Positions 57,304 through 64,000 of a stretch of 64,000 bases of DNA are shown piece after piece. The translations under genes were made by a program, and so were the position numbers. The stretch is from an uncultured Ruminococcus sp. (lineage in GTDB: Bacteria; Bacillota; Clostridia; Oscillospirales; CAG-272), in the NCBI GenBank assembly GCA_902778145.1, contig CACYWW010000024.1, forward strand, positions 19,082 to 83,081, given 5' to 3'. The number at the start of each line of letters is the position of its first letter. Positions within the stretch are counted from its first letter, which is position 1. The notes under the pieces are model-generated. The model did no database searches. It had not been told where the DNA came from and saw only the letters and a program-made list of their open reading frames with translations.

Positions 57304-58096
57304 TCTTATCGATTTCTTCAGGATCATAAGCACATCTTGTGTATTCAGTAGAAAAGTCATTTTCAAAAGCATTCAAAACTCCTCTTGCGATTTCCAACTG
57401 GATTTTAGCTTTTTCTTTTTCGCCGTGCTGGTTATAATGATCCGAAAGAATATAGAGCATATAAATCAGATGTTCAAGCGAGAGGTGCTTTTCTTTGTCT
57501 GCCGCTTCAAACTTTTCGTCGCCTTCAAGAAGGTCGGCTTTTACATAAAGATTTGAAAAATAAACCTCCGGGATTTTTTCGATACTTTCTTTACACATTG
57601 ACAAATCGCCCATTGATTTGTATGCTTCCGCCATTATCCTATATGCGTCGAGTCTTATTTCATCCCGCCGGGTAGACTGAACAAGTTGCTTTCCGATTTC
57701 AATAACTTCTTCAGCCCTTTCAGGAATCGGAATCGTGCCGATCAGGCAGTTCAAAAGGATATCATTTCCGGGGTATTTTTTCAAGCCTTCACGAATTATT
57801 TCTTCGCATCGTTCCGGATTTTCACATGTGCCGCTGTTACCCCAGCATTTGCTGTATTCATCAACGATCGCTCCGACCTTTTTCTCTGTTTCATACAAAC
57901 TATAGTCAAATAACTCATCTGTCGAAACCTCGAAAAATGATGCGATTGCGGGGATCAGCAAAACGTCAGGCATCGTCGCACCGCTTTCCCACTTGCTTAC
58001 GGCCTGAAACGTTACTCCAAGATGCTCCGCTAACTTTTCTTGTGAAATACCACGCTGTTTGCGCAGTTCTCTTATTTTGTCACCTAACTTAACCAT
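57278..58096 (-). CDS. XRE family regulator with TPR-like C-terminus
   Basis: A 272-residue protein. The HTH (1-65) is IRELRKQRGISQEKLAEHLGVTFQAVSKWESGATMPD, followed by LIPAIASFFEVSTDELFDY. From about residue 70 it is helical with tetratricopeptide-like pairs (AEEVIEIGKQLVQSTRRDEIRLDAYRIMAEAYKSMGD). TPR-type XRE proteins often sense peptides or partner proteins. ATG 58096 has GAGAGGAAA in front, and a promoter is at 58173-58146. Its last 20 codons are duplicated at 56313-56337. Confidence 0.85.
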   Translation of the reverse strand: MVKLGDKIRELRKQRGISQEKLAEHLGVTFQAVSKWESGATMPDVLLIPAIASFFEVSTDELFDYSLYETEKKVGAIVDEYSKCWGNSGTCENPERCEEIIREGLKKYPGNDILLNCLIGTIPIPERAEEVIEIGKQLVQSTRRDEIRLDAYRIMAEAYKSMGDLSMCKESIEKIPEVYFSNLYVKADLLEGDEKFEAADKEKHLSLEHLIYMLYILSDHYNQHGEKEKAKIQLEIARGVLNAFENDFSTEYTRCAYDPEEIDKISKRIANI

Positions 58097-58145
58097 TGTT
58101 TTTTTCCTCTCTTAGTTTTTTGATCCGACGTCTGATCTTGACTTT

Positions 58146-58173
58146 ATTATACTTGTGAAAAACGAAAAAACAA
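58146..58173 (-). promoter_or_regulatory. promoter of XRE gene 57278
   Basis: On the minus strand TTGTTT (58173-58168), 16 bases, TATAAT (58151-58146). Confidence 0.6.
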
Positions 58174-58345
58174 TAACTCGTTCATTGAATAAAACTAAAG
58201 CACAGGTTGAATATTCGATTTGCAGTTTAACGTGACGCGCTTGACCGGGTAACGTCGGGCCGATTGCTTCATAGCGCTATGCCTCTTACGTGATTTTCCC
58301 GCACCGCAAAAGAGGCGAAAAGAAAAACGTGCGTTCAGAGGCAAA

Positions 58346-58383
58346 AATCCCTCTGCATGTTTTCAAGCAGAGGGGTTTTATTG
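58346..58383 (-). terminator. terminator of the recombinase operon
   Basis: AAAATCCCTCTGC and GCAGAGGGGTTTT arms; on the minus strand they end in ATTTTTG. It lies about 55 bases after the recombinase stop. Confidence 0.82.
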
Positions 58384-58436
58384 TTTAGGTCAAGATATCG
58401 GTTTTGATATCTTTCCGCTGACCGGCTTTTAAGCGG

Positions 58437-60212
58437 TCAGTCGTGTGATTTCAGGATATACGGATTATTTGTTATCCTTGATCGCTGCCTGTCCTGCGCC
58501 AGTCCGGCGGGGGAGGGTTCTTCACCCTCTCCCCAAACCGTCGGGTTTTCGTTCGCATTGCCGTTTACGCCGCATTTTGTCGGACCGTCGGGACTGCCGA
58601 AGCGCAGATACCACTCGAAATGATCCTCGAAGATCACGATCTTCTCAACGAATGCCTCCAGAACGCTGTCCGGTATCTCTCTGTCCTCGTCAAAGTTGTT
58701 ATACTGCTCCAGCGCGAATTTGAGAAACGTGATTTTGTCCTCATAATCGGAAACGCTTTCTTCCGGCGCGTCCGCCGTCAACGCGGCGATCTCCGATTTG
58801 AGCTTGTCGATCGTCTCTCGGATCTCGTTGCTGCTTGAAATGAAAACGTCCGCCGTGACCTCGCCGTCCATCCGCATATTGAGCAGCCGCTCAAACCGCT
58901 TGTCCAGCTTGTCGATCTCCGTCTGCTTATAAATGACAAGCTCCGCGTTGTCCTCAAAATCTGGCGTGTCGTTAATATGCTGTTCGAGCATTCCGTTCGC
59001 CAACGCCAGCACCTCGTCCTTACGGTTGAGATACCGCGTGAAAACGTATTTTGCCATCAGCGCCAGCTTCCACTGCGGTACCATCGGCGTGTTGCAGCAG
59101 CCCTCGTAGGGCAGTCCCTTTTCCTTGCGCTTTTCAGGCGTGCCGTTTCGCACGACCTCGCGGCAACGGTAGGCGACCTTGTGTGAATCCCGCGCGCCGG
59201 ACCAGTGTTGTCTGTTTACCCCGTGTCCGCAGGAACAGACGAGCAGTTTGACCCAAATATCTTTGGACGGCGTTTTCCCTTTGCACTGTCTTCCGTCCGG
59301 GGTGATGATAGGTTTGTTTGTTTTTAATTTCATAATTGCTTGCACCCTTTCATATTCTTCCACGGTTATGATAGGTTCGTGGCGACCTTTTGTTTGCGTC
59401 AACTCGATCTCGCCGTAGTTCTTGATCTTCTTCTGCTCCAGATAGTCCGGCACGTATTCCTTGTGATAGGTGATGATGCCGCAGTAAAAGGAGTTTTTCA
59501 AAACGTGTGAGATAACGGTCTCGTGCCATCGCGCCTTTCCCGTCGCGGTCTTCATCCCGCGCCGTTCAAGCTCGTCTTTTATAAGCGACAGCCCTTTTCC
59601 GTCGAGGTACATTTCATAGATGAGGCGGACGGCTTTCGCTTGTTCGGAATTGATATAGAAATCCACCTTTTTCTTGTTGCCCTCGATGATCGTCTCCTTG
59701 CGATCATATCCGAGAATGTTGCCGTTGCCGTAGAAGACGCCGTTGTTCATGGACGTCTGCTGACCGGATTTCACGCGGATCGAGGTTTTGCGGCTTTCGT
59801 CCTGCGCCAGCGTCGCCATGATGGTGAGCCGAAGCTCACCATCACCGTCGAACGTTTTGATATTGTCGTTAATAAAGAAGACCTCCACGCCCCAGCGTTT
59901 CAGATCTCGGGTGTACTGGAGCGTGTCCACCGTGTTTCTTGCAAAACGCGATACCTCGCGGGTGATGATCAGGTCGAACTCGCGCCGTTTCGCCGCCGCG
60001 ATCATTCTCATAAAATGCGGGCGCTTATACGCGGACGTGCCCGTGATACCTTCGTCGATATACTGCTCGACGAGATCCCATTCGGGGTGCGCCGCCAGGA
60101 TCGGCTTGTACCAGTCCACCTGATTTTCAAGCGCCGACAACTGCGCTTCGTGTTCCGTTGAAACGCGGGCGTATATGACCACCCGGCGCTTTTTCAGTTC
60201 GTATTCTATCAA
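58437..60212 (-). CDS. large serine recombinase (site-specific integrase)
   Basis: A 591-residue recombinase. The resolvase domain (about 10-150) has VVIYARVSTEHE with catalytic Ser 18, then DEGITGTSAYKRPHF and ITREVSRFARN. The Recombinase domain (about 165-290) is followed by a zinc-ribbon segment (LVCSCGHGVNRQHW and CREVV). A coiled coil is at about 420-500 (YKQTEIDKLDKRFERLLNMR). This is the class that moves ICEs and mobilisable elements such as Tn4451 and also conjugative relatives. It is coupled to the small gene upstream (ATGA 60209-60212). A G/P-rich C-terminal extension (about 560-591) is unusual. Confidence 0.95.
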   Translation of the reverse strand: MIEYELKKRRVVIYARVSTEHEAQLSALENQVDWYKPILAAHPEWDLVEQYIDEGITGTSAYKRPHFMRMIAAAKRREFDLIITREVSRFARNTVDTLQYTRDLKRWGVEVFFINDNIKTFDGDGELRLTIMATLAQDESRKTSIRVKSGQQTSMNNGVFYGNGNILGYDRKETIIEGNKKKVDFYINSEQAKAVRLIYEMYLDGKGLSLIKDELERRGMKTATGKARWHETVISHVLKNSFYCGIITYHKEYVPDYLEQKKIKNYGEIELTQTKGRHEPIITVEEYERVQAIMKLKTNKPIITPDGRQCKGKTPSKDIWVKLLVCSCGHGVNRQHWSGARDSHKVAYRCREVVRNGTPEKRKEKGLPYEGCCNTPMVPQWKLALMAKYVFTRYLNRKDEVLALANGMLEQHINDTPDFEDNAELVIYKQTEIDKLDKRFERLLNMRMDGEVTADVFISSSNEIRETIDKLKSEIAALTADAPEESVSDYEDKITFLKFALEQYNNFDEDREIPDSVLEAFVEKIVIFEDHFEWYLRFGSPDGPTKCGVNGNANENPTVWGEGEEPSPAGLAQDRQRSRITNNPYILKSHD

Positions 60213-60400
60213 GCGGTTTCATCCTCCTTTTCCTTCTTGATTTCCTTGACCGTGAATTTTGACAGATCGACGATCCCTGCGTAATCGTTCATAATGTTGC
60301 GGAACATATACGCCGGGAGGTGTCCGTCGTGATTCAACTGCTCAAGCAGCTTGAGCGCGGCGAAGCAGAGATCAGGATCATTCGATAAGATTTTACTCAT
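60209..60400 (-). CDS. small protein preceding the recombinase
   Basis: A 63-residue soluble protein with two helices (FAALKLLEQLNHDGHLPAYMFR) and a Lys/Glu-rich C-terminus. AAAGGTGAAA precedes ATG 60400. Overlap with the recombinase start (ATGA) makes it the coupled partner. Small genes in this position are common in such elements; possible roles are recombination directionality or recombinase activation, but I see no motif that proves it. Confidence 0.65.
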   Translation of the reverse strand: MSKILSNDPDLCFAALKLLEQLNHDGHLPAYMFRNIMNDYAGIVDLSKFTVKEIKKEKEDETA

Positions 60401-60426
60401 ATTGTTTCACCTTTGCAAATGTGCGA

Positions 60427-61479
60427 TCAGCGGGCGCCGTCGTCACGTTTGCGCTCCTTTCTCTGAAGCTCCTGCTGCTCGCGCTGACGCTGTGTTTCAA
60501 GGATGCGGAGAATGGATTTGATGATCTGCTCCGGCGTATAGGAAGACGGGAAATACTTTGTCAGATCAGCCCGTTTGATCGAGACCTTTTCCGCCTGATT
60601 GGGCTTCGGCTCGTCCATGATCTTCTCGATATCCTCATAGGTGATCTCGCCTTCGGCGGCTTTTTCACGGATACGACGCGTCTGGGCGTGGGACGGGAAT
60701 ACCTCGCCGCCGCTCTCGTCAATGCGGTCAACGATATCGCGCTGGATTTCTTCGTCGAGATAGGACATCTCGACTGCCGGACGCATCCCGATCTTGCCCT
60801 CGTCCACATACTGGAGCAGTTCGGGTACAAGATAGGTGAGACGGATATAACGGGAAATCTGACGGGCGCTGTCGGCGCTGTTTTCAGCCAGTTTTTCATC
60901 GGTTCGATTGTCGCGTAACTTCGCGCCCACTGGGCGCGAAGTTGAATCGCAGGTTTCCGTCTGCTCCAAATCCGTCCGCTTGCCCTGCCTGCTCATCGAG
61001 TCCATTTTCATCTTGTAAGCTTTTGCTTTTTCGGACGGGAGCAGTTCGGTGCGCTGACAGTTGGAATCCACCATCATCACGGTCGCGGCGTCGCGGTCAA
61101 TGAAGTGAACGGTGCAAGGCACTTTTCTCATTCCAAGCTTCTGCGCGGCATAGAAGCGGCGGTGCCCGGAGATGATCTCATACTTTCCGTCCTCTCCTTC
61201 AAGCGGGCGGACGAGCAGCGGGTTCAAAATACCGTGTTCTTTTATACTGTCGGTCAATTCGGTCATGCTCTCGTTTTCGATCACCTTGTACGGATGATCC
61301 TTGAACGGTTCCAAATCCTCCAATTTGATAATTAGTGATTTGGACTTCGGCGTGGCGTCGGATTTTGCTTCAACAACGGCATCGGGTTTTGTTTCGTTTA
61401 CAGTGTCGGTATTGTTATTCTCAACGATGTCCTTTTTCTTTGCGGTCGTATCGACCGACTTTTTGGTTTCCTTCTTCAT
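60427..61479 (-). CDS. ParB/Noc-like nuclease-fold protein
   Basis: A 350-residue protein. A low-complexity Lys/Asp/Thr-rich N-terminus (1-45) precedes a ParB N-domain (about 50-145: EDLEPFKDHPYKVIENES, DSIKEHGILNPLLVRPL, YEIISGHRRFYAAQKLG with the GHRRF CTP motif). A helical DNA-binding part follows (about 190-260, SADSARQISRYIRLTYLVPELLQYVDEGKI). The tail is charged. No ParA gene is adjacent, so it may act in regulation or transfer rather than partition. A perfect 13-bp inverted repeat (60917-60943) lies inside the gene between the two domains. AAGGAGG precedes ATG 61479. Confidence 0.88.
   Translation of the reverse strand: MKKETKKSVDTTAKKKDIVENNNTDTVNETKPDAVVEAKSDATPKSKSLIIKLEDLEPFKDHPYKVIENESMTELTDSIKEHGILNPLLVRPLEGEDGKYEIISGHRRFYAAQKLGMRKVPCTVHFIDRDAATVMMVDSNCQRTELLPSEKAKAYKMKMDSMSRQGKRTDLEQTETCDSTSRPVGAKLRDNRTDEKLAENSADSARQISRYIRLTYLVPELLQYVDEGKIGMRPAVEMSYLDEEIQRDIVDRIDESGGEVFPSHAQTRRIREKAAEGEITYEDIEKIMDEPKPNQAEKVSIKRADLTKYFPSSYTPEQIIKSILRILETQRQREQQELQRKERKRDDGAR
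60917..60943. repeat. perfect 13-bp inverted repeat inside the parB-like gene
   Basis: AACTTCGCGCCCA (60917-60929), C, TGGGCGCGAAGTT (60931-60943). It codes for the segment around SRPVGAKLRDN in the linker between the ParB N-domain and the DNA-binding helices. Confidence 0.8.
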
Positions 61480-61579
61480 GGGAAATCCTCCTTTTTATTA
61501 TTTCGCTGTTTTTGATTCGGAGGTGCATCGTTTATATTTGACCGGCAAACAGCGTGCCGTTTTGTTCTTAGTGACAATG

Positions 61580-63079
61580 TCATCGTGAGACCGTCTTTTC
61601 GGTCTCTTTTGCGTCTTTCATCTTGAAGCCTTTTGCGTGTTCATAGGGGTCGAGCCCGCGCTGAACGTTCTGCTCCGCGCGGAGAAGTTCGCGTACCTTC
61701 GGAACGTCGTTTAAGATTGTCTGCGCCGTGTCCTTTTGAAAACGGAGCCGCGTGAGATATTCAGTGCATTTGTCGCGTTTTTGCTTGTACTCGGCAATCA
61801 GTTTCGGATCGGTTGTGTTGCGGAGTTTGTTGCGCCAGTGCTCGCGGATCTTTTTCATATCAATGATGTCAAGCTCCCGCTGGGCGATATAGTCCCGTAT
61901 CTCATCCGCCGTTTTGAACTTTGCTTCCGACATCAGAAGCATTTGGTTCGTCCGCCGATCCAAAAACCGTTCCGCCTCTTTCATCTCCGGCGACTTCGGT
62001 TTCATTCGGACGGCGACGACGTATTCGGGAACGGCCGTCTGATCTCGCAGGAGCTCATACGCGAGTTTCACGGATTCTGCGGCGATATCCAGAAGCAGAA
62101 CGAACAGTGTCAAATAAATCTCCACAAGATTTGAATTGCCGAAATCCGTGTAGTAAAATTTCTTGCGGTATTCGTAATCTCTGCCGGGCGGATGGGCGAC
62201 GATCCATTCCCGTGTGTACGGGTCCATATACCTGTCGTATCTCCGCCTTGTGTTTTCAAAATCGTAATCGTAGTTTTCATAGTAACGGGCTTCGATAGCG
62301 GGTCTGTCGTACTGCTCGCCGAGATGATAAAGACGCATGGGTTTCTTTGCGTTGACCGAACGGATGGTGCCGTGTTTGTTTCCGAACGGCATCGAGACGA
62401 TATACCCTTGCGATTTCATCACGTCGACAAAGCTGTTATGATCCCAGCTCATAGTCAGCGCTTTGTCTATCGCTTCTCGCATCAGATTGTTTTTCGTCGG
62501 CTCGCCGTTTTTCTCCGCGATATAGATCGGACGGGGTATTCTCTTTTTCCTTGGGTGCTGTATGACCGTCAGCCCCTCCCGTGCGCACATTTCGTCGGAC
62601 AGATTTCTCATGCGGAAATACTCCCGCTCGCAGCAGTTGTATTTCTTTCCGTCCCACATACCGACGGCGTTAAGGACGAAATGATTGTGGAACGTGCCCG
62701 TGTTGAAATGGGTGGCGACCAGCACCTGATATTTGTCTCCCCACATCTTTCGGGCAAGTTCAATACCGAGCTGGTGGCATTGCTCCGCCGTGACCTCGCC
62801 GGTCTTGAAGCTCTGATAGGCATGGTAGGCGACGTTCTTTCCGCCCGTCTTTCCGAACCGCTCCTGCACGTCCCGCATTTCTTCAAAAGCTGTTTCCGCT
62901 TTGCAGTTGACGCCGGTAACGGCGTAAAACTGTTCGCCATCCGACATGACTTTTTCCTCGTTGGAAGCGTATTTGATGACGTGCTCCAGATCGGTGAATT
63001 TCGTTTTCTCCGGATTATTGCAGTAGTCGATCACACGGGAGATACTATCCTTTACCGGCCAGATCTTCGTCACCGCCAT
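61580..63079 (-). CDS. relaxase/mobilisation nuclease (MobP type)
   Basis: A 499-residue relaxase. N-terminal motif I is MAVTKIWPVKDSISRVIDYC, with Tyr 19 as a candidate nucleophile. The HUH metal motif is VATHFNTGTFHNHFVLNAVG (His 124, 131 and 133). A conserved region follows (CEREYFRMRNLSDEMCAREGLTVI and HPRKKRI). The C-terminal half (about 320-500) is helical with a hydrophobic stretch (about 345-365) and coiled-coil segments. It nicks oriT and leads the strand in transfer. AAAGGAGG precedes ATG 63079. It overlaps mobC by 35 bases. No coupling protein or type IV genes are visible in the window. Confidence 0.93.
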   Translation of the reverse strand: MAVTKIWPVKDSISRVIDYCNNPEKTKFTDLEHVIKYASNEEKVMSDGEQFYAVTGVNCKAETAFEEMRDVQERFGKTGGKNVAYHAYQSFKTGEVTAEQCHQLGIELARKMWGDKYQVLVATHFNTGTFHNHFVLNAVGMWDGKKYNCCEREYFRMRNLSDEMCAREGLTVIQHPRKKRIPRPIYIAEKNGEPTKNNLMREAIDKALTMSWDHNSFVDVMKSQGYIVSMPFGNKHGTIRSVNAKKPMRLYHLGEQYDRPAIEARYYENYDYDFENTRRRYDRYMDPYTREWIVAHPPGRDYEYRKKFYYTDFGNSNLVEIYLTLFVLLLDIAAESVKLAYELLRDQTAVPEYVVAVRMKPKSPEMKEAERFLDRRTNQMLLMSEAKFKTADEIRDYIAQRELDIIDMKKIREHWRNKLRNTTDPKLIAEYKQKRDKCTEYLTRLRFQKDTAQTILNDVPKVRELLRAEQNVQRGLDPYEHAKGFKMKDAKETEKTVSR

Positions 63080-63371
63080 CGTCTTCGACCTCCTTTCCGC
63101 GATAAAGATCAAGCAGAATCTCCTGTACCGATTTCAGTGTCGCTGTGAACTCTTCCGTGCCCGTGTACTGCTCAAGTTTTTGCACGGTGTTAGCGACCTT
63201 TCGATACGCGATCTGTAGTCCCTCACGCGGCATTTCGGTGACCGGCTTGTCCAGCGCACAGTTTCGGATATAGTCCGCGTCCGTCATCCCGCACCGTTTT
63301 GCCTTGCGGTGGATCTTTTCTTTTTCCGTCTTTGTTGCTCTGAAATTGATTTGATAACTTCTTTCCCTCAT
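63045..63371 (-). CDS. mobC: relaxosome accessory protein MobC
   Basis: A 108-residue protein. A ribbon-helix-helix N-terminus (YQINFRATKTEKEKIHRKAKRCGMTDADYIRNCAL) is followed by the MobC helix (IAYRKVANTVQKLEQ). MobC binds near oriT and helps relaxase to open the DNA. AAAGGAGGTG precedes ATG 63371. It is co-translated with the relaxase by a 35-base overlap. Confidence 0.92.
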   Translation of the reverse strand: MRERSYQINFRATKTEKEKIHRKAKRCGMTDADYIRNCALDKPVTEMPREGLQIAYRKVANTVQKLEQYTGTEEFTATLKSVQEILLDLYRGKEVEDDGGDEDLAGKG

Positions 63372-63652
63372 GGCTTCTCACCTCCTTTCCACGGGGTCAT
63401 AGGGGCAGCGCCCCTGAGCGCCTTCGGCGCCTCCGGTTTTGTGGCTATACAAAACCTATGCTCGCTATCCTTACGGATAAGATAGCCGCGTATAGCCGTC
63501 CTCTTTCGGACTTCGTTCTTCACGCTATCCTTACGGATAAGATAGCCGCGTATAGCCGTCCTCTTTCGGACTTCGTTCTTCACGGAAAGCCGCCCGCGCT
63601 TTCCGCTGCCGTGTTGGATCATATACACCAACTCCTTTCTAATTATTTGCAT
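63368..63652 (-). other. candidate oriT region; doubtful 94-codon frame
   Basis: An open frame runs from 63652 to 63368, but half of it is the translation of a perfect tandem DNA repeat (63463-63582), and the other half reads through the mobC ribosome site. The Lys/Arg-rich product has no recognisable family. The position directly upstream of mobC, the repeats and the hairpins are more like an origin of transfer than a gene. Confidence 0.5.
63463..63582. repeat. 2 x 60-bp perfect tandem repeat upstream of mobC
   Basis: Units 63463-63522 and 63523-63582 are identical. Each contains hairpin arms GCTATC and GATAGC around CTTACGGATAA and a second hairpin GTCC-TCTTTC-GGAC. This is the expected place for oriT and MobC binding sites. 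Confidence 0.85.
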
Positions 63653-63740
63653 AAGAAAAGACCGGCGATTTTTTCGTCGGTCTGATCGTATGCTATGTAA
63701 AAGTGGGGGCAGTTATTTAGAAATAGATTTTCATTGTTAG

Positions 63741-63814
63741 GTGACGCTTGTGACGGCGGTGACGATGATTTTGATATATACCGCTTTCCCTGTCACTCCC
63801 GTCACCACCGTCAC
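63741..63814. repeat. symmetric six-site GTGAC array
   Basis: GTGAC starts at 63741, 63750 and 63759. The reverse GTCAC starts at 63792, 63801 and 63810. All neighbouring sites are 9 bp apart, and all pairs are symmetric about 63777.5. An AT-rich core (GATGATTTTGATATATACC) lies in the middle. It resembles a protein-binding or iteron-type origin. Confidence 0.8.
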
Positions 63815-63870
63815 CTTTTTATAAAAGGTGGGCGCAATATCTATAAATGAATTTCCGGTTTTTCAAAAGA

Positions 63871-63940
63871 TCCCTCTATATAATAACGAGGTGGGAGAGA
63901 TAAAATATTCCCGGATTCTGAAAATTTCTGAAAATATTAT
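63871..63940 (+). repeat. 69-bp direct repeat, right copy
   Basis: It matches 56220-56288 in the same orientation, beginning ATCCCTCTATATAATAAC and ending TTTCTGAAAATATTA. Differences are single substitutions and one small indel. Confidence 0.7.
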
Positions 63941-64000
63941 TTGTTTTTTTCTTGGAGCAAATCTTTATGTTTGTCTTTTCTTGCCTCACGTATCATATTT

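Larger units (their letters stand above)
58097..58436. other. gene-free stretch between XRE gene and serine recombinase, possible attachment region
   Basis: A 340-bp gap. It holds the XRE promoter and a region around 58235-58330 with several small dyads (TAGCGCTA at 58284-58291). The recombinase terminator is at 58346-58383. Large serine recombinases usually have their attachment site beside their own gene, so the element end may lie here; no core repeat can be proved. Confidence 0.4.
63653..64000. other. right edge: GTGAC array and direct repeat, no gene seen
   Basis: No convincing gene starts here. The stretch holds the symmetric GTGAC array (63741-63814), a TTTTTATAAAAGGTG segment, and the right copy of the 69-bp direct repeat (63871-63940). 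It then has an AT-rich tail to the window end. Confidence 0.6.

Noticed and set aside
63458-63685. Plus-strand 75-codon frame across the tandem repeat
   Set aside because: It is mainly the repeat translated in another frame, with no ribosome site.
1-64000. tRNA or rRNA genes
   Set aside because: I scanned the intergenic stretches for tRNA T-loop (GGTTCGAnTCC) and rRNA signatures and found none convincing; a tRNAscan run could confirm.

Overview
The window looks like a chromosomal segment of a GC-rich anaerobic Gram-positive bacterium of the class Clostridia, probably a gut lineage. The evidence is a class A RNase P RNA, consensus sigma-A promoters with strong GGAGG ribosome sites, several ECF sigma/anti-sigma pairs, a flavodiiron protein with rubredoxin, a glycyl-radical-type radical SAM activase, a Wzz/BY-kinase pair, and families I know mainly from Clostridia (DUF6935, DUF5685, DUF4367, DUF5050). 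No rRNA or tRNA gene was seen.

Layout. 1-7.3 kb: two envelope-type operons on the plus strand. One has a degenerate sigma-like protein and a YdcF-like membrane protein. The other has an ECF sigma factor, an 865-residue membrane-anchored surface protein in the anti-sigma position, and small membrane proteins. 7.4-9.8 kb: a GH78-like alpha-L-rhamnosidase with its own near-perfect promoter; rhaA and a Gfo/Idh/MocA oxidoreductase lie at 20.5-23 kb. 9.9-14.3 kb, minus strand: a lipoprotein, a 5'-truncated RICIN/caspase-like gene, a DUF4367 anti-sigma factor with its ECF sigma factor, and a DUF6935 protein. 14.4-16.2 kb: rarA followed by a RAYT transposase whose coding sequence contains two REP-like palindromes. 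16.2-19.2 kb: a MerR-led operon of small membrane proteins. 19.3-20.5 kb: rnpB with an unusual tandem hairpin insertion, then a VWA protein. 23-33 kb, minus strand: a DUF5050-like lipoprotein, a small regulated transcription unit with two TTAG-N6-CTAA dyads, a radical SAM/Cys-rich protein pair, then a run of exonuclease, macro-domain protein, recG, membrane protein, J-domain protein, DUF5685 and metal exporter. 33.7-35.8 kb: flavodiiron protein and thioredoxin. 36-38.9 kb: Wzz-like protein, BY-kinase and MFS transporter. 39.2-47.6 kb: trmL, then secA, a membrane protein, truB and mfd. 47.8-56.1 kb, minus strand: a GDSL hydrolase, an AT-rich secreted pair, a 49-residue hydrophobic peptide, a fused phosphomannose isomerase-ROK kinase, a low-molecular-weight phosphatase, an anion permease and thpR.

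56.2-64 kb is a mobile region. It has two XRE regulators, a large serine recombinase, a ParB-like protein, a MOB-type relaxase with MobC, a 2 x 60 bp tandem repeat upstream of mobC (candidate oriT region), and a symmetric six-site GTGAC array near the right edge. Diverged 69-bp direct repeats lie on both sides of it.

Intergenic spaces hold several families of dispersed palindromic repeats. Some also occur inside rnpB and inside the RAYT gene, so the window gives a picture of repeat spread by or alongside a resident RAYT. The strongest leads for something undescribed are the radical SAM/Cys-rich pair with the dyad-controlled small transcript beside it, the duplicated ECF promoter in front of a degenerate caspase-like gene, the rnpB insertion, and the GTGAC array.
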